Shown here: in pieces, positions 9,831-20,701 of the stretch | Layout of the letters: the number at the start of each line of letters is the position of its first letter | Numbering within the stretch: position 1 is the stretch's first letter | Assembly: GCA_035048815.1 (NCBI GenBank) | Contig: JAUCBN010000032.1 | Location: forward strand, 10,937,501-11,001,500 | Source: Abelmoschus esculentus | Taxonomy: Eukaryota; Streptophyta; Magnoliopsida; Malvales; Malvaceae | Length of the DNA: 64,000 nucleotides | Direction: 5' to 3' | Made by a program: the position numbers and the translations under genes | The notes under the pieces: generated by a model | Told to the model about the DNA's origin: nothing | Databases searched by the model: none | What the model saw: only the letters and a program-made list of their open reading frames with translations

Positions 9831-11654
9831 AAAAATAATTTGGAATACAATGTGGTTAATTGCCTTATACATGATGGTGCCCTTGGGCATGACTTTGGTT
9901 CATTTGTTGAATATTTTATGCATGCATTATGAGCAGCAAGTTATCATGTACATTTGATTATGATATTGGCTTAGTGACACTAAGTTTAGATTCGAATACG
10001 AATGACATGTCATTAGGATTGAATGCACTATAAAATAAAGAGAATATTGATATTGCCTACACGTAAACAAGGGTGACTTTGTGTCCAACCGTGCGTGGTA
10101 GTGCCGCCTACACGTAAACAAGGGTGACTTTGTGTCCGACCGTGCGTGTAGAGCTTGCCTATATATAGACAAGGGTGACTTTGTGTTCGACCGTGCATAT
10201 AGTTGACCCATACGTAAACAAGGGTGACTTTGTGTCCAACCGTGCGTAGTGGGGGATAACATGTATACAAGGGTGACTAAGTGTCCGATCGATGCATGTT
10301 GAGAAAAAGGATCCGTGTATTCGGTGAACTTATGGTTCACATTAAGTGGTCACTAGAATACCAATATACATACATGAATTTGAGAATAAGATTGTACATC
10401 ATTTATAAATTGTTTTGTAAAAGTTATGTGAATTTAAGGATGCATATGATTTTAAGAATATGAGCATGAGATGTTAGCATGCATGATCTAATAATGTGTT
10501 TCAAATTATGTTTTCTTCATGGTTTAAAATAGATGCATTGATGATTAGTGTAGAGCTTCCTCACTAAGTATGTTTGCTTAAGCTCTCTTTTCATCCTTGT
10601 AGAAAAATAAAGGCACTTTGGGCATCGTTCGAGGCAAGGAAACCGAGGGAAAGTTCACTTTAAATTTGGTATGTTTTTGGCGAATAAATTGGGCAAGGCA
10701 ATGTGTAACACAATCTATGAGAGGAGTGAGCATTTAGGCTTTGTTTCATGTTGTAATAAGACCATTACTGTTTGATTGTTAATTGTTGAACTTTGGATTT
10801 ATTTGAGTTGTTGAAGCATGACTTAGCATGTTTGTTATGTTGCTATTCATTCTTTAGGGAGCATGCCTATAGGTCTCCTTGTGATCTTTCTTGATGTTTT
10901 GAGGTGTGGTTATATTGATGGTGATGCCTAGGAATGTTGCATATAGCATCGGGTTATTAATGTTTATACTTGGGTGATTTAAATGAGCTTAATACGTCTC
11001 ACTCAGTCCAGAATACAGGGGGTATCGAAACACCCTGTGGCAGTATCGATACCCCTATGCCTATTTGGTTGCCTTTATCGAATCAGGGTTCGGTATCAAA
11101 TGCTACTGGACATGTCTGTTCCGAAACACCCTATGGCCTATTTCGAAACAGATGGCCATAGTTCGAACCATGGGCTCACTGGGCACATGTGTTCCGAAAC
11201 ACTCCAAGGCTATTTCGAAACACCTGGCCTAGAAAGAGCAATTTGAGGGTTTTGAATGCATGAAACGTAGGACTTAGTTCATAAATGCTAGAACGTAAAA
11301 TCGATTAACTAAGATACCTTGTTTGATCTGAATTGTATGATGAATGTTTTAAGCTTGCTTAATTATTAACCGGTGGTTGATTATGGATATGGTGATGCAT
11401 ATTAGTTTCTTATATTTTGGTCTCTAGTCACGTATGCGTTTAATTGATTTACTTATAATGGTTGAACTGCGTCTGTCTCTGTTTTACTTGAGTTAATTAC
11501 ACATAGGAAATTAACTGTGCATCTAGGTAAGATAAAAAAAAGTATTACGGTTTTCAGGGTTGTTTATCAGATCGGACCTTCACGGGTTTGGTTCGATATT
11601 CCCCGTGTGACCCATTAGTGCTGGTTCAGTCTAAGCCGGGCTAAGGGGGTTACA
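9831..11654 (+). repeat. Diverged family A-type LTR fragment (A'), 5'-truncated
   Basis: It begins abruptly in mid-LTR (AATAATTTGGAATACAATG) right after the previous LTR end, and finishes with GGGGGTTACA. It has one copy of the 111-bp repeat, five hairpin units (about 10050-10300), the CCTCACTAAG block (about 10558) and the A-type tail. Its palindrome cluster (11015-11230) differs: it mixes GTATCGATACC, as in family C, with TTTCGAAAC, as in family A. After 11654 the family C LTR begins at an internal position, so this copy lies inside the 3' LTR of C. Confidence 0.82.
10050..10300 (+). repeat. Hairpin minisatellite in LTR A'
   Basis: Five ~51-bp units. The second has perfectly paired seven-base arms, CTACACG (10108-10114) and CGTGTAG (10145-10151), where the corresponding unit at 612 has CTACACG with CGTGGTAG. 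The core GGGTGACTTTGTGTCC is unchanged. Confidence 0.83.
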
Positions 11655-11865
11655 AATTTTATTATGGGGGTAATCTAAGGAATCTCAAACTTTATCATAC
11701 AACACTTGTATTTTTATCTTGTCTCACTCTAATCACTTTTATTTAGTCCTTATTACTTTTATTTTACTTCAATTAAGTTCCTCCATTGCTCAATTTGGCC
11801 TTCTATTAATTAATTAAATTATCAATTGGTCACATATTCTCATAGGCCCTTTTGAGGGTGTTACA
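11655..11865 (-). repeat. Family C 3' LTR, only the first 211 bp left
   Basis: On the minus strand the LTR starts with TGTAACACCCTCAAAAGGG at 11865. It matches 20321-20512 (AATTTTATTATGGGGG... to CACATATTCTC). The remaining ~3.6 kb is separated by the inserted A' LTR and should lie left of this window. Confidence 0.85.
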
Positions 11866-11880
11866 ACTCTCCCCTTCTTA
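11866..11880 (-). other. Polypurine tract of family C
   Basis: On the minus strand, AAGAAGGGGAGAGT directly precedes the LTR start TGTAACACCC. It is very like the family A tract. Confidence 0.8.
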
Positions 11881-13381
11881 AAAAAGAAATCCGCCCTCGA
11901 ATTTACCTGAAGGGAACAATTGAGGATATTGTGCTTTCATCGTGTCCTCGGGTTCCCATGTAGCTTCTTTCTTCTTGTGATTCCTCCAAAGGACCTTCAC
12001 TAAAGGAACATTCTTGTTTCGAAGTCTCTTTACTTCTCGATCAAGAATCTGAATCGGTTTCTCTTCGTAGGACAAGTCGGGGTTCAATTCCAATTCTTCC
12101 GGTTCCAAGACATGAGAAGGGTCGGATCGATACCTTCTTAGCACAGAAACATGGTACACATTGTGTATCTTGTCGAACTCACAAGGGAGAGCCAAACGAT
12201 AGGCCACCGGGCCAATTCTTTCAACAATCTCAAATGGTCCAATGAACCGAGGACTAAGCTTTCCTCTTTTCCCGAACCTGAAGACTTTCTTCCAAGGAGA
12301 AACTTTTAGGAAGACCTTGTCTCCTACATTATACTGGATGTCTCTTCGTTTCAAGTCTGCATAAGCCTTTTGTCTGTTGAAGGCTTGTTTCAATCGATCA
12401 TGTATTATTCGAACTTGCTCCTCTGTCTCCCGGATCATTTCAGGTCCTAAAACCTTATTTTCTCCCAATTCTGACCAACACAAAGGAGTTCTACATTTCC
12501 TCCCGTATAGAGCTTCAAAGGGAGCCATTTGAATCGATGCTTGATAGCTATTGTTGTATGCAAATTCCACTAAGGGTAGGGACTTTTCCCAATTCTTCCC
12601 AAAATCTATAACACAAACACGTAGCATGTCTTCCAATACTTCTATTACTCTTTCTGATTGGCCATCAAACTGCGGATGGAAGGCAGTACTAAGATGCACT
12701 TTAGTCCCAAGAGCCTTCTGCAAAGACTTCCAAAACCGGGATGTAAAATTCGGATCTCTATCAGAAATAATTGAGGTTACACCATGTAATTGAATCACCT
12801 CACGGATGTATAGCTCGGCTAAGATCTCCGAGTTCATACTCCTTCGAACCGGGATGAAGTGTGTGGATTTGGTGAGTCTATCAACTATCACCCAAATAGC
12901 ATCATTCTTCCTCGGTGTAACCGGTAAGCCAATAACAAAATCCATTGTCACTCGATCCCATTTCCACTCAGGCAATTCAATAGGCTAAAGCAGTCCCGTA
13001 GGAGCTCGATGTTTAGCCTTAACTTTCTGACAAGTTAAGCATCGGGATACAAAGTCTGTGATGGCTGTTTTTCATGCCAGGCCACCAATACAAGGATTTC
13101 AGATCCTTATACATCTTAACGGAACCAGGATGGATCGAGAACGAGCTTTGATATGCTTCTTGTAGGATATCTCTTTTTAATTCTTTATTATTTGGAACAC
13201 ATACTCTATCTCTAAAGTAGAGCAATCCACTCGAGTTAAGGGAGAATTCGACATTAGCTTTTGAATCAAGCTTCGCTGCAATAGCTTGAAGTTCAGGATC
13301 AGATTGCTGAAGATCCTTGATCCTCGTAATCAGATCAGATTGAACCTGAAGTTCAGACAAATATCCTTGCTTTTGATACAC
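11878..13381 (-). pseudogene. Family C integrase with chromodomain
   Basis: This part of the C polyprotein inserts the cDNA. The His-containing start (SIHPGSVKMYKDLKSLYWWPGMK) is followed by an extra A in an A-run near 13064 that shifts the frame. The zinc-finger CLTC pair is still readable in the shifted frame near 13025-13045. A TAG near 12987 replaces a probable CAG. Beyond it the catalytic core is open: Asp in VTMDFVIGLP, Asp in IISDRDPNF, Glu in GQSERVIEVLEDML. GPY/F-like GPFEIVERIGPVAYRL, LRRYRSDPSHV and the chromodomain (ILDREVKRLRNKN, VKVLWRNHKKKEATWEPED) close the protein. It keeps the ~46-residue block that family A copies lack. Confidence 0.9.
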
Positions 13382-13453
13382 TCGAAGGCGAGTATTAATC
13401 GAGTTTGGGGCTACAAGAAAATATTTAATCAGATACGATTACTCAAAGGAAGC

Positions 13454-14700
13454 TTATAACATTTCAAAATTATTAAATAGCTTACCCGAGGTCGGTTTAC
13501 GACTAAGAGTATCGGCCACCACGTTGGCCTTTCTGGGATGGTAATCAATGACCAAGTCATAATCTCTTAGCAATTTCATCCATCTTCTTTGCCTCAAATT
13601 CAAATCCTTCTGGGTTATGAGGTATTTAAGGCTTTTGTGATCGGTGTATAGGTAACACTTCGCACCATAAAAGTAATGTCTCCATATCTTGAGAGCAAAT
13701 ACGATAGCAGCCAATTCGAGATCATGAGTCTGGTAGTTTAGTTCATGAGGCTTCAATTGCCTTGACGCATAAGCAGCCACATTGTTTCCCTGCATTAGGA
13801 CACAACCTAGTCCCGAGTGTGAAGCATCACTATACACAGTAAATTCTTTACCGGAATCTGGTTGGATAAGGACAGGAGCATGAGTCAAGGCTTGCTTAAG
13901 TTGATCAAAACTTCTTTGTTGGTCCTCTAACCATTCGAACAATTTATCTTTCCTTAGAAGTTTAGTTAAGGGTAAGGCAATAGTGGAAAATCCCTTAACA
14001 AACCTTCTATAATACCCGGCTAAACCAAGGAAACTTCTAACCTCACTAACATTTTTCGGAGGTCTCCATTCCAAAATGGTTTGTACTTTCTTTGCGTCAA
14101 CTTTGATTCTTTCTGCCGAGATAACATGGCCAAGGAATGACACTTCCGATAACCAGAACTCACACTTGGAGAACTTGGCAAACATTTGACGTTCCCGAAG
14201 TGTCTGTAATACAATTCAAAGGTGCCCCGAGTGTTCCTCCTTGTTTCGAGAATACACCAGAATGTCATCAATAAAGACGACCACGAACTTATCAAGATAA
14301 GGTCAGAACATTCGTTTCATTAGATCCATGAACGCAGTTGGGGCATTGGTTAGCCCAAACGGCATCACTAAGAATTCAAAATGGCCATATCGGGTTCTGA
14401 AAGCAGTTTTAGGAACATCTTCCTCTTTTACTCTCATCTGATAGTACCCCGATCGAAGATCAATATGAGAAAATACTGTAGCATTCTTGAGTTGATCAAA
14501 TAGATCTTCAACCCTAGGTAAAGGGTACTTGTTCTTAATGGTCACCCAATTCAATTATCGATAGTCAATACAAAGCCTCATTGTACCGTCTTTCTTCTTT
14601 ACAAACAAAACGGGAGCACCCCATGGTGAAGAGTTAGGACGAATGAATCCTTTATCTTGTAGCTCTTGTAGTTGCTTTTTGAGCTCTTTCAATTCTATTG
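13454..14700 (-). pseudogene. Family C reverse transcriptase and RNase H
   Basis: This segment copies the genomic RNA. RT motifs in order: CIDYR then KNKYPLPRVEDLFDQL, SHIDLRSGYYQMR, RTRYGHFEFLVMPFGLTNAP, the catalytic VVVFIDDILVYS (14263-14274 encode FIDD), then FLGHVIS and VRSFLGLAGYYRRFV. RNase H follows with YSDASHSGLGCVLMQ, YQTHDLELAAIVFALKIWRHY, YTDHKSLKYL and the end motif HPRKANVVADTLSRK. Stops occur after CIDYR, after MKRMF and after EEHSGHL. Each is explained by one C-to-T change of CAA or CGA. Confidence 0.92.
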
Positions 14701-16703
14701 GTGTCATTCTATAAGGAGCAATCGATACCGGATTAGTCCCAGGCTGGACTTCAATCCCAAATTCCACTTCTCTAGTTGGAGGTAGACCAGGTAGTTCCTC
14801 CGGAAAAACATCAATAAACTCGGATACCATAGGGATTTTTGGCAATCCGAAGTCGTATTCATCTTGCATATCCATTGTAGCAAAAATTGAGGTCGGCTTC
14901 TTATCAATTAGGAGAATCGATTCCTTTCCCAATCCCCGAAGATACAATCTTCGATTCTGACAATCGATCCAAGCTTCATGTTTGGTCAACCAGTCTAACC
15001 CTAATATTAGGTCAAACTCACATTCCGGTAGCACAAATAGATCAATTTGAAAAGGAATACTTTGAATTGTAATCGGGGAGTCTTTATAAACAAGATTGAT
15101 ACTCATTATTCCTCTTATTGGGTTTGATACCACAAGGCCCCTATCAACATTTTCAGGCTCTAACTTAACCTTTATAAGTATTCTAGAACATACAAAGGAA
15201 TGAGTAGATCCTGAATCTATTAAAGCATATGCAGGACTCAAATATAATTCGATGGTACATGCTATAACATCGGGAGACTTCTCCTCCTCTCTACTATGGA
15301 CATGCTACATTCTAGCAGGAGCTTGAGATCCTTGACGAGGAGGGGCTGATTGATGATCTCTTCCTCTACTCTGATTCCCCGAATGGGCCTGTCCCGGGCC
15401 CTTGTTTTGATTCTGAGGTGGAGGACTCTGATAGGCACGAGACTGAGGTGTGCTTCTGTTTGGGTTTTGAGGGCAATCCCTAACAAAGTGGTCTGACCCA
15501 CCACATGCATAACACAGCTTCATCTGGTGTCGACAAGGACTAGCATGAAATTTATGACAATACTGACAAGCAGAAGCTTTTCTAGAGTTTCCCATGCTAT
15601 GAACAGAAGCAACCGGGACAAATGGTCTATTGGCTGACTGAGGTCTAGGCATATAGTTACTTTTGGACTCATTACGGTAGGTTGAGGAGCCCTCTTTCTG
15701 TTGCTTGGCTCTCTTCACCTTCCAATCTGATTTATCCTCTCATTTACGTTTCTTATCATCTCTGTTTCCACCCTTTCTCTTTTCTGAAGCTTTCATCTTA
15801 GCTTCGGTAGCAATGGCTCGGTTGACTAAAATCTGGAAGTCGGTAATTCCCAAAGCAGTAAACATGGGGCTCATCTCATAATTCAACCCATCGATAAACA
15901 TCTGACATTTCTGTTTCTCAGTTTTGATGTACTCTATACCATACTTGCGGTACTTACAAAAGTCTGCCACGTACTGTTCAATAGGTCTATTGGCCTGCTT
16001 CAAATACAAGAATCGTCTCCTCCTTTCGGCCAAGTATTGCTCACTAATATACTTCTTCTTGAACTTTTCTACAAAGAAGTCCCATGTGACAGAATCGGTA
16101 GGAGCAGTCAAGCTTGTGGTCTCCCACCAACTCAAGGCTTCATCAGCTAGAAGCGATATAGCACATTCAAGCTTGTGCTCATCGGAGCACTGCAGTTGCT
16201 TTGTCAAAATCTGGGTGGTCCTTTATAACCACTGTTCAGGCTCTTCGGGCATCTCTTCGTTAACACTGACAAAGGTAAAGGCTCGATAATAGGCAAGCTT
16301 CTCGATGGGTGCCCCAGGTACAACATTTACAGGAGCAGGAGGACGATCTTGCCTCATATCAGACACTAACTGATCAAACATTCCTTTTATGCTCAACAGG
16401 CATTCCCTTTGGACATCTTATATTACCGGGGCTACCTGCTCAGCGGCAGCTTCCACCGGTGTTGGCTCTTGTTCTACTGGAGGATTCTGTTCCATCCTCA
16501 GGCTTTCATTCTCATTAGACAAGCCCTCAGGACTTTCATCTCCCAAGGCCAGTCTTGTATCAACCATACTACAAAAGTAGACAAAATATTATTCAATTAA
16601 ACAAGAACACAAGCAAGTATGGTATAAAAAATCCTAGGTGGCATAGTTCAATCCTATATAATGCATACACATTTCTTTTGGTCCGAGAATCATGTAACCG
16701 AAA

Positions 16704-16715
16704 GCTCTGATACAA
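16704..16715 (-). other. Family C primer-binding site (tRNA-iMet, one mismatch)
   Basis: On the minus strand it reads TTGTATCAGAGC, the initiator tRNA-Met complement TGGTATCAGAGC with one change, just inside the LTR end at 16722. It fixes this LTR as the 5' LTR of C. Confidence 0.82.
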
Positions 16716-17070
16716 ACAAAATGTGACACCCTCGCCCCGGGTTAGGAGACGGAGGTGTCAACCGAACATTCAAACTTGTAATTTAGGCCAATCTTGAGTT
16801 TAATTATAAAATGTTTGGGTGAATTGTAAGTTAATTCAAGTCAATTAAGTGAAATAATTACCAATTTAGAGTCCAATTTAAAACCTTTCAATTACGATTA
16901 TACTCATTAATTTCAAATTAACTGTCATTCCAATTCGATCTCATTATTTAATGTTAATGTACCATCAATTCAAGTCTTGTTATAGATCTTAATTCAATTT
17001 GTTTAATCACCCTTAAGGACATCTTATCGATCAAGTCAATTTTTATTCTCAAATTTAACTTCATTAGCTA

Positions 17071-17360
17071 TAGGTATCGATACCCCTATAGGAAGGTATC
17101 GGAACAGGGGTATCGATTCTGGTTTCGATACATGTTGCCTACGTTGACTCTTTGACCAAGGATGGGGAGTCTCTTTCGATACAAGCATCGATAACAAAAG
17201 TTTCTGGAAGCTTCAGTATCGAACCAGGTATCGATACTGACCTTCCTAATGGTTCAAGGCTTAAGGCATGAAGGTTTGGTATCGAAACAAGCACCGGTAC
17301 CAAAACTTTCTACCCAGGATGGTATCGATACCCAAGCTAGTGGTATCGATACCCCTGCTC
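17071..17360 (-). repeat. Cluster of GGTATCGATACC palindromes in family C LTR
   Basis: About twelve copies or variants of the self-complementary GGTATCGATACC occur in 290 bp, for example near 17074, 17225, 17320 and 17342, with variants GGTATCGGAAC, GGTATCGAAAC and GCACCGGTACC. Spacing is irregular. Confidence 0.85.
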
Positions 17361-18608
17361 GAAATGGGCAAATTTCAAGTCTTTGAACATTTAGACACAT
17401 TTCTATAGGCATATATTGAATCTCATTTCACCCCTAGACCATTAAGGGACACATCCAATACACTAGGCAACCTAGACCACTTACTAAGTCTAGTATCATT
17501 AATTTTAGCAATTGAACAATCTAACACTTAAGTTATTTCTTTTCTTTCTCCATGACAATTAAACTAATTTCTCTTACCATGTACATTTGACAAGGACCAC
17601 TCTAGATGCATCCTATGTCATTCTTAACCTTAAAGGGGTCATTTAACATATTTAGGCTCCATCTACAATCTAACCAATGCATATAATGTCCGATTCAAAA
17701 CTAATGTCATTGTCCAATCTAATCTTACCCTAACCTATGACCTACATGTTAGACCATAGGACTCATCATTCGCATGTTAATACACATTACCCTAGCTAAG
17801 TTTCCATGAGCAATCCACAACCAAGTCAAAAGCTAGTCAAGCATGGTGTTGTCTTATGGCTTACAAAACCAAATCAATGAACAAGACTCATGCACAAATA
17901 TATATATACAAGCCATGGGCCAAGCCCTCCAATGCATGAATTAACAAAATATGAATACTAATGCCACCATACTAGGAGTTAACATGAGTTCAAAATACCA
18001 TACTCTAGCTTGCTTTGTGCCCTTGCTCTAGTTCACTCTTGATCTAGCTCTCTAGCTCGATTGCCTGTTATTTTGGGAAGGAGGAAACAAGGGAGTGTAA
18101 GTACTAAGAAGTACTTAGTGAGGCAACCCTAGTCTAACCATATTAGACATGAAACATATAACAATCAACATACTTAATTCAATCATCATATCAAGATCAT
18201 GACATATCAATAACAAGCTTCAATTAAGCAAATATAACATTTCATGGCATTAGTTCTTACAATGTACATGTTCATCAATAACCAATTTCATAGGCAATAT
18301 GCTTTCATGCTTACATTTCTAACATTCCTATCGATGTTATGTTCAATATGATCAAGCTAGCATAAAATCAATGCACCAATCTCGTTACTCATTTTCATTT
18401 CTCAAGTTCAATAATCATTCATAACAAGGGCTACACTTAGCCATATAATCATTTTCTAATATCAATAATCATTTCTCAATCAAGTGCTACTCATAGCAAT
18501 AATCACATTCCAATGCATGTACCTTCAAATTACATTCGATCTTTCATTTCTCATTTTAGTTCCATGTATTGTCTTGGTATAGTAGAACTAGGTAAGCGGG
18601 TCAACAAG

Positions 18609-18777
18609 AGTGTCACGAAGACACTAATAAGAGTACCACAAAGGCACTAACAAGAGTATCATAAGATACTAACAAGAGATACCCAAGGTATCTAACAATT
18701 GGTGACTAACCACCAAATCACAGTACCCATAGTACTAAACAAGAGTACCGAAGTACTAATCAAGAGTGTTAAGCGCT
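18609..18777 (-). repeat. Array of eight short hairpins with different stems
   Basis: Eight units of ~20-24 bp are separated by AACAAG-like spacers. Each is its own inverted repeat: AGTGTC/GACACT, AGTACC/GGCACT (one mismatch), AGTATC/GATACT, AGATACC/GGTATCT, TGGTG/CACCA, AGTAC/GTACT, AGTAC/GTACT, and AGTGT/GCGCT (imperfect). Loops are 3-6 bases. Stem sequence changes from unit to unit while pairing is kept. Confidence 0.87.
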
Positions 18778-19295
18778 AAACAATGAGCTCAAGACCCTAG
18801 GCATGCCGTACTACCTATGACCACTATAGACCAAGGCTCAATATCATTTCAATATCCATTTGATCATTTTTCTTTTTAAATCATGTAAACAAGTTCATAT
18901 TATCATGAGCAAGTATCCAATACAAGCTATAACAAAGACAATTTATCATGCTTCAATCATTTCCTCTAAGCAATTCAATTCACATTAACAATATCAAATG
19001 TCCATAACATGTCACCAATACATGTACATCATAATAACAATAACATGCATATCATGCTATCAACCAATGAACATATCATTACAATCATACTCCATGCATG
19101 GTTTGCGTACCTGACATTCGTAGCCGCGTGTCGTTACTTACCTCGGTATTTCCAAGCAATGCATATGTTCTAAGCTAGTTCTAATACTCTAGCAAGCAAG
19201 TTATTCAATCAAGAAGTCATTTTTACATTTGTCCTCCTTCCCTTTTTACCGAATATGGATTAATCAATTTACATGGCATATTAATTTCAATTAAC

Positions 19296-19366
19296 AGGTT
19301 TGGTTCGATATTCCCCGTGTAACACGTTAGTACCGGTTTCGTCTAGGCCGAGATAAGGGGGTTACA
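19296..19366 (+). repeat. 71-bp tail of a family A LTR stranded in the C LTR
   Basis: GGTTTGGTTCGATATTCCCC through GGGGGTTACA matches the last ~70 bp of the LTRs ending at 2297 and 51736, in + orientation and with few changes. Nothing else of family A adjoins it, so it is either a solo-LTR remnant deleted down to its end or a captured fragment. Confidence 0.8.
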
Positions 19367-20512
19367 TCATCTATTTCAAGTGTTCTTAAGCTTAACCAAT
19401 CTAAACATATACATTTGTTCATTACGGACAGTTTCGCTACCCGTTGGCGAAATTAACATATCTCCTAGCTCCGATGTCCGATTTTAGTCCATTTTACCTA
19501 GTTAGAAAGCTAGAAGAATCCTCTACAAGGTACAATTAACCTTAAATTTTAATTCCTAATCGATCAGCTCCGGAATTCATCCGAAACAGACCTGGCCGGA
19601 TTTCCGGGATTGCTCGGGTAGCCTTACGGAACAGCTCATATCTTTCTCTAACGAACTCGGATTAAAGTACCGTAAATTTTCACTCAAACTAGGTATACAT
19701 GAGTATCATTGTAAAAAGCTTCAGCTCTAAATTCCTTAAATCCCGACCTAGGGAAATTCTCAAAGATAGCTACCCGGAATGATGTTTCTAGGCATTTTCG
19801 GCTACTCTTCATCTCATACATTTAATTCCAGAACCCCGAGCTATTTCCATGAATTTCCAGCAACCTATATATTAAGTTAACATCATTTAACACCTTCCTC
19901 TTCCATTATTTGAATCCTTTAACCCATATACATAGCATTTACGTAATCTAGGTTTCAAGCTTCCTAACAAATTCGTTCATGCTTCAAAAGCTAAACTCAA
20001 CCAATTAAAACCCTTAATCTAACATCAAGACATCATATAACATTAAAAAACCCAAATGCTCAAACCCTAAAATTTTCGATTTAGGGAAAAATAGACTTAC
20101 CAATGCGTTTAGGCTTGTTTCCCTAACTCAATTCCTTACTCATGCATAGATTCCAAGCTACCCTTCTCAACTTCCCATGGATTCTCTCTCAAGGTCCCTC
20201 TCTCTATTCTTTCTCCTTGTTGCCGTGAATGAAGGGAGAAGAGAAGGAAATTTTGCTCTTTTGTTTGCTTAATATTAAGGGTGAAAAGTCTACTTTGCCC
20301 TTAATGATATAACTTGACTCAATTTTATTATGGGGGTAGTCTAAGGAATCTCAAACTTTATCATGCAACACTTGTATTTTTATCTTGTCTCACTCTAATC
20401 GCTTTTATTTAGTCCTTATTACTTTTATTTTACTTCAATTAAGTCCCTCCATTGCTCAATTTAGCCTTCCATTAATTAATTCAATTATCAATTGGTCACA
20501 TATTCTCCTAGG

Positions 20513-20682
20513 AAAAAAATTAAATTAAAAATTAAATTAATATAATAAATAAATAATAAATATTAAATATATAATTTTATAATTTTTCATTAATCGTCAC
20601 ATCATCTTTCCGTCATCCTTCTATTAAAATTTTAATGATATTAACTTAAATAGGATAATTTAATAAATTTAGTAAGTTGATT
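20513..20682. other. AT-rich joint of unknown origin
   Basis: About 170 bp, very AT-rich, with no ORF or recognised repeat. It lies between the shortened end of the C LTR and a 19-bp piece of that same end in reverse orientation. No terminal inverted repeats or target duplication were seen. Confidence 0.6.
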
Positions 20683-20701
20683 TGTAACACCCTCAAAAGG
20701 G
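20683..20701 (+). repeat. 19-bp inverted piece of the family C LTR end
   Basis: TGTAACACCCTCAAAAGGG is the exact reverse complement of the 19 bases expected next at the right edge of the C 5' LTR (compare 11847-11865). Confidence 0.75.

Larger units (their letters stand above)
11878..16567 (-). pseudogene. Family C chromovirus gag-pol polyprotein (Tekay/Del-like), broken
   Basis: A single ~1,560-codon gag-pol frame begins with ATG at 16567 (MVDTRLALGDESPEG) and shows every domain in order. Gag core LSWWET...FFVEKFKKKY is near 16080-16140; zinc knuckle CYACGGSDHFVRDC near 15475-15516; protease [11 protein letters not shown] near 15210-15225; RT catalytic FIDD at 14263-14274; RNase H from about 13850 to 13500; integrase from about 13380; and a C-terminal chromodomain near 11900-12090. 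Length and order fit the Tekay clade. It is interrupted by at least seven stops (for example TAA at 16418-16420, after KRK near 15738, after CIDYR near 14555, after MKRMF near 14306, and TAG just before PIELPEW near 12987) and by a one-base frameshift near 13064. Active-site residues are largely kept, so this copy decayed after insertion. Confidence 0.93.
16722..20512 (-). repeat. Family C 5' LTR (~3.8 kb)
   Basis: On the minus strand the LTR runs from 20512 leftward to its 3' end GGTGTCACA at 16722. The first ~21 bases are missing at the right edge. In element sense it contains a 71-bp A-type LTR tail (19296-19366), a hairpin array (18609-18777), the CCTCACTAAG block (about 18115-18125) and a GGTATCGATACC cluster (17071-17360). 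That is the same layout as family A although the sequence is largely different. No ORF of note lies in it. Confidence 0.85.

Noticed and set aside
10970..11246. Short open frames over the palindrome cluster of LTR A'
   Set aside because: Produced by the repeated TCGAAACACC motif; not matched in other LTR copies.
12551..12988. Plus-strand open frames opposite integrase, and others opposite gag (15924-16580)
   Set aside because: Shadows of the minus-strand family C polyprotein.
20513..20682. AT-rich stretch as a MITE
   Set aside because: No terminal inverted repeats or target duplication could be seen.
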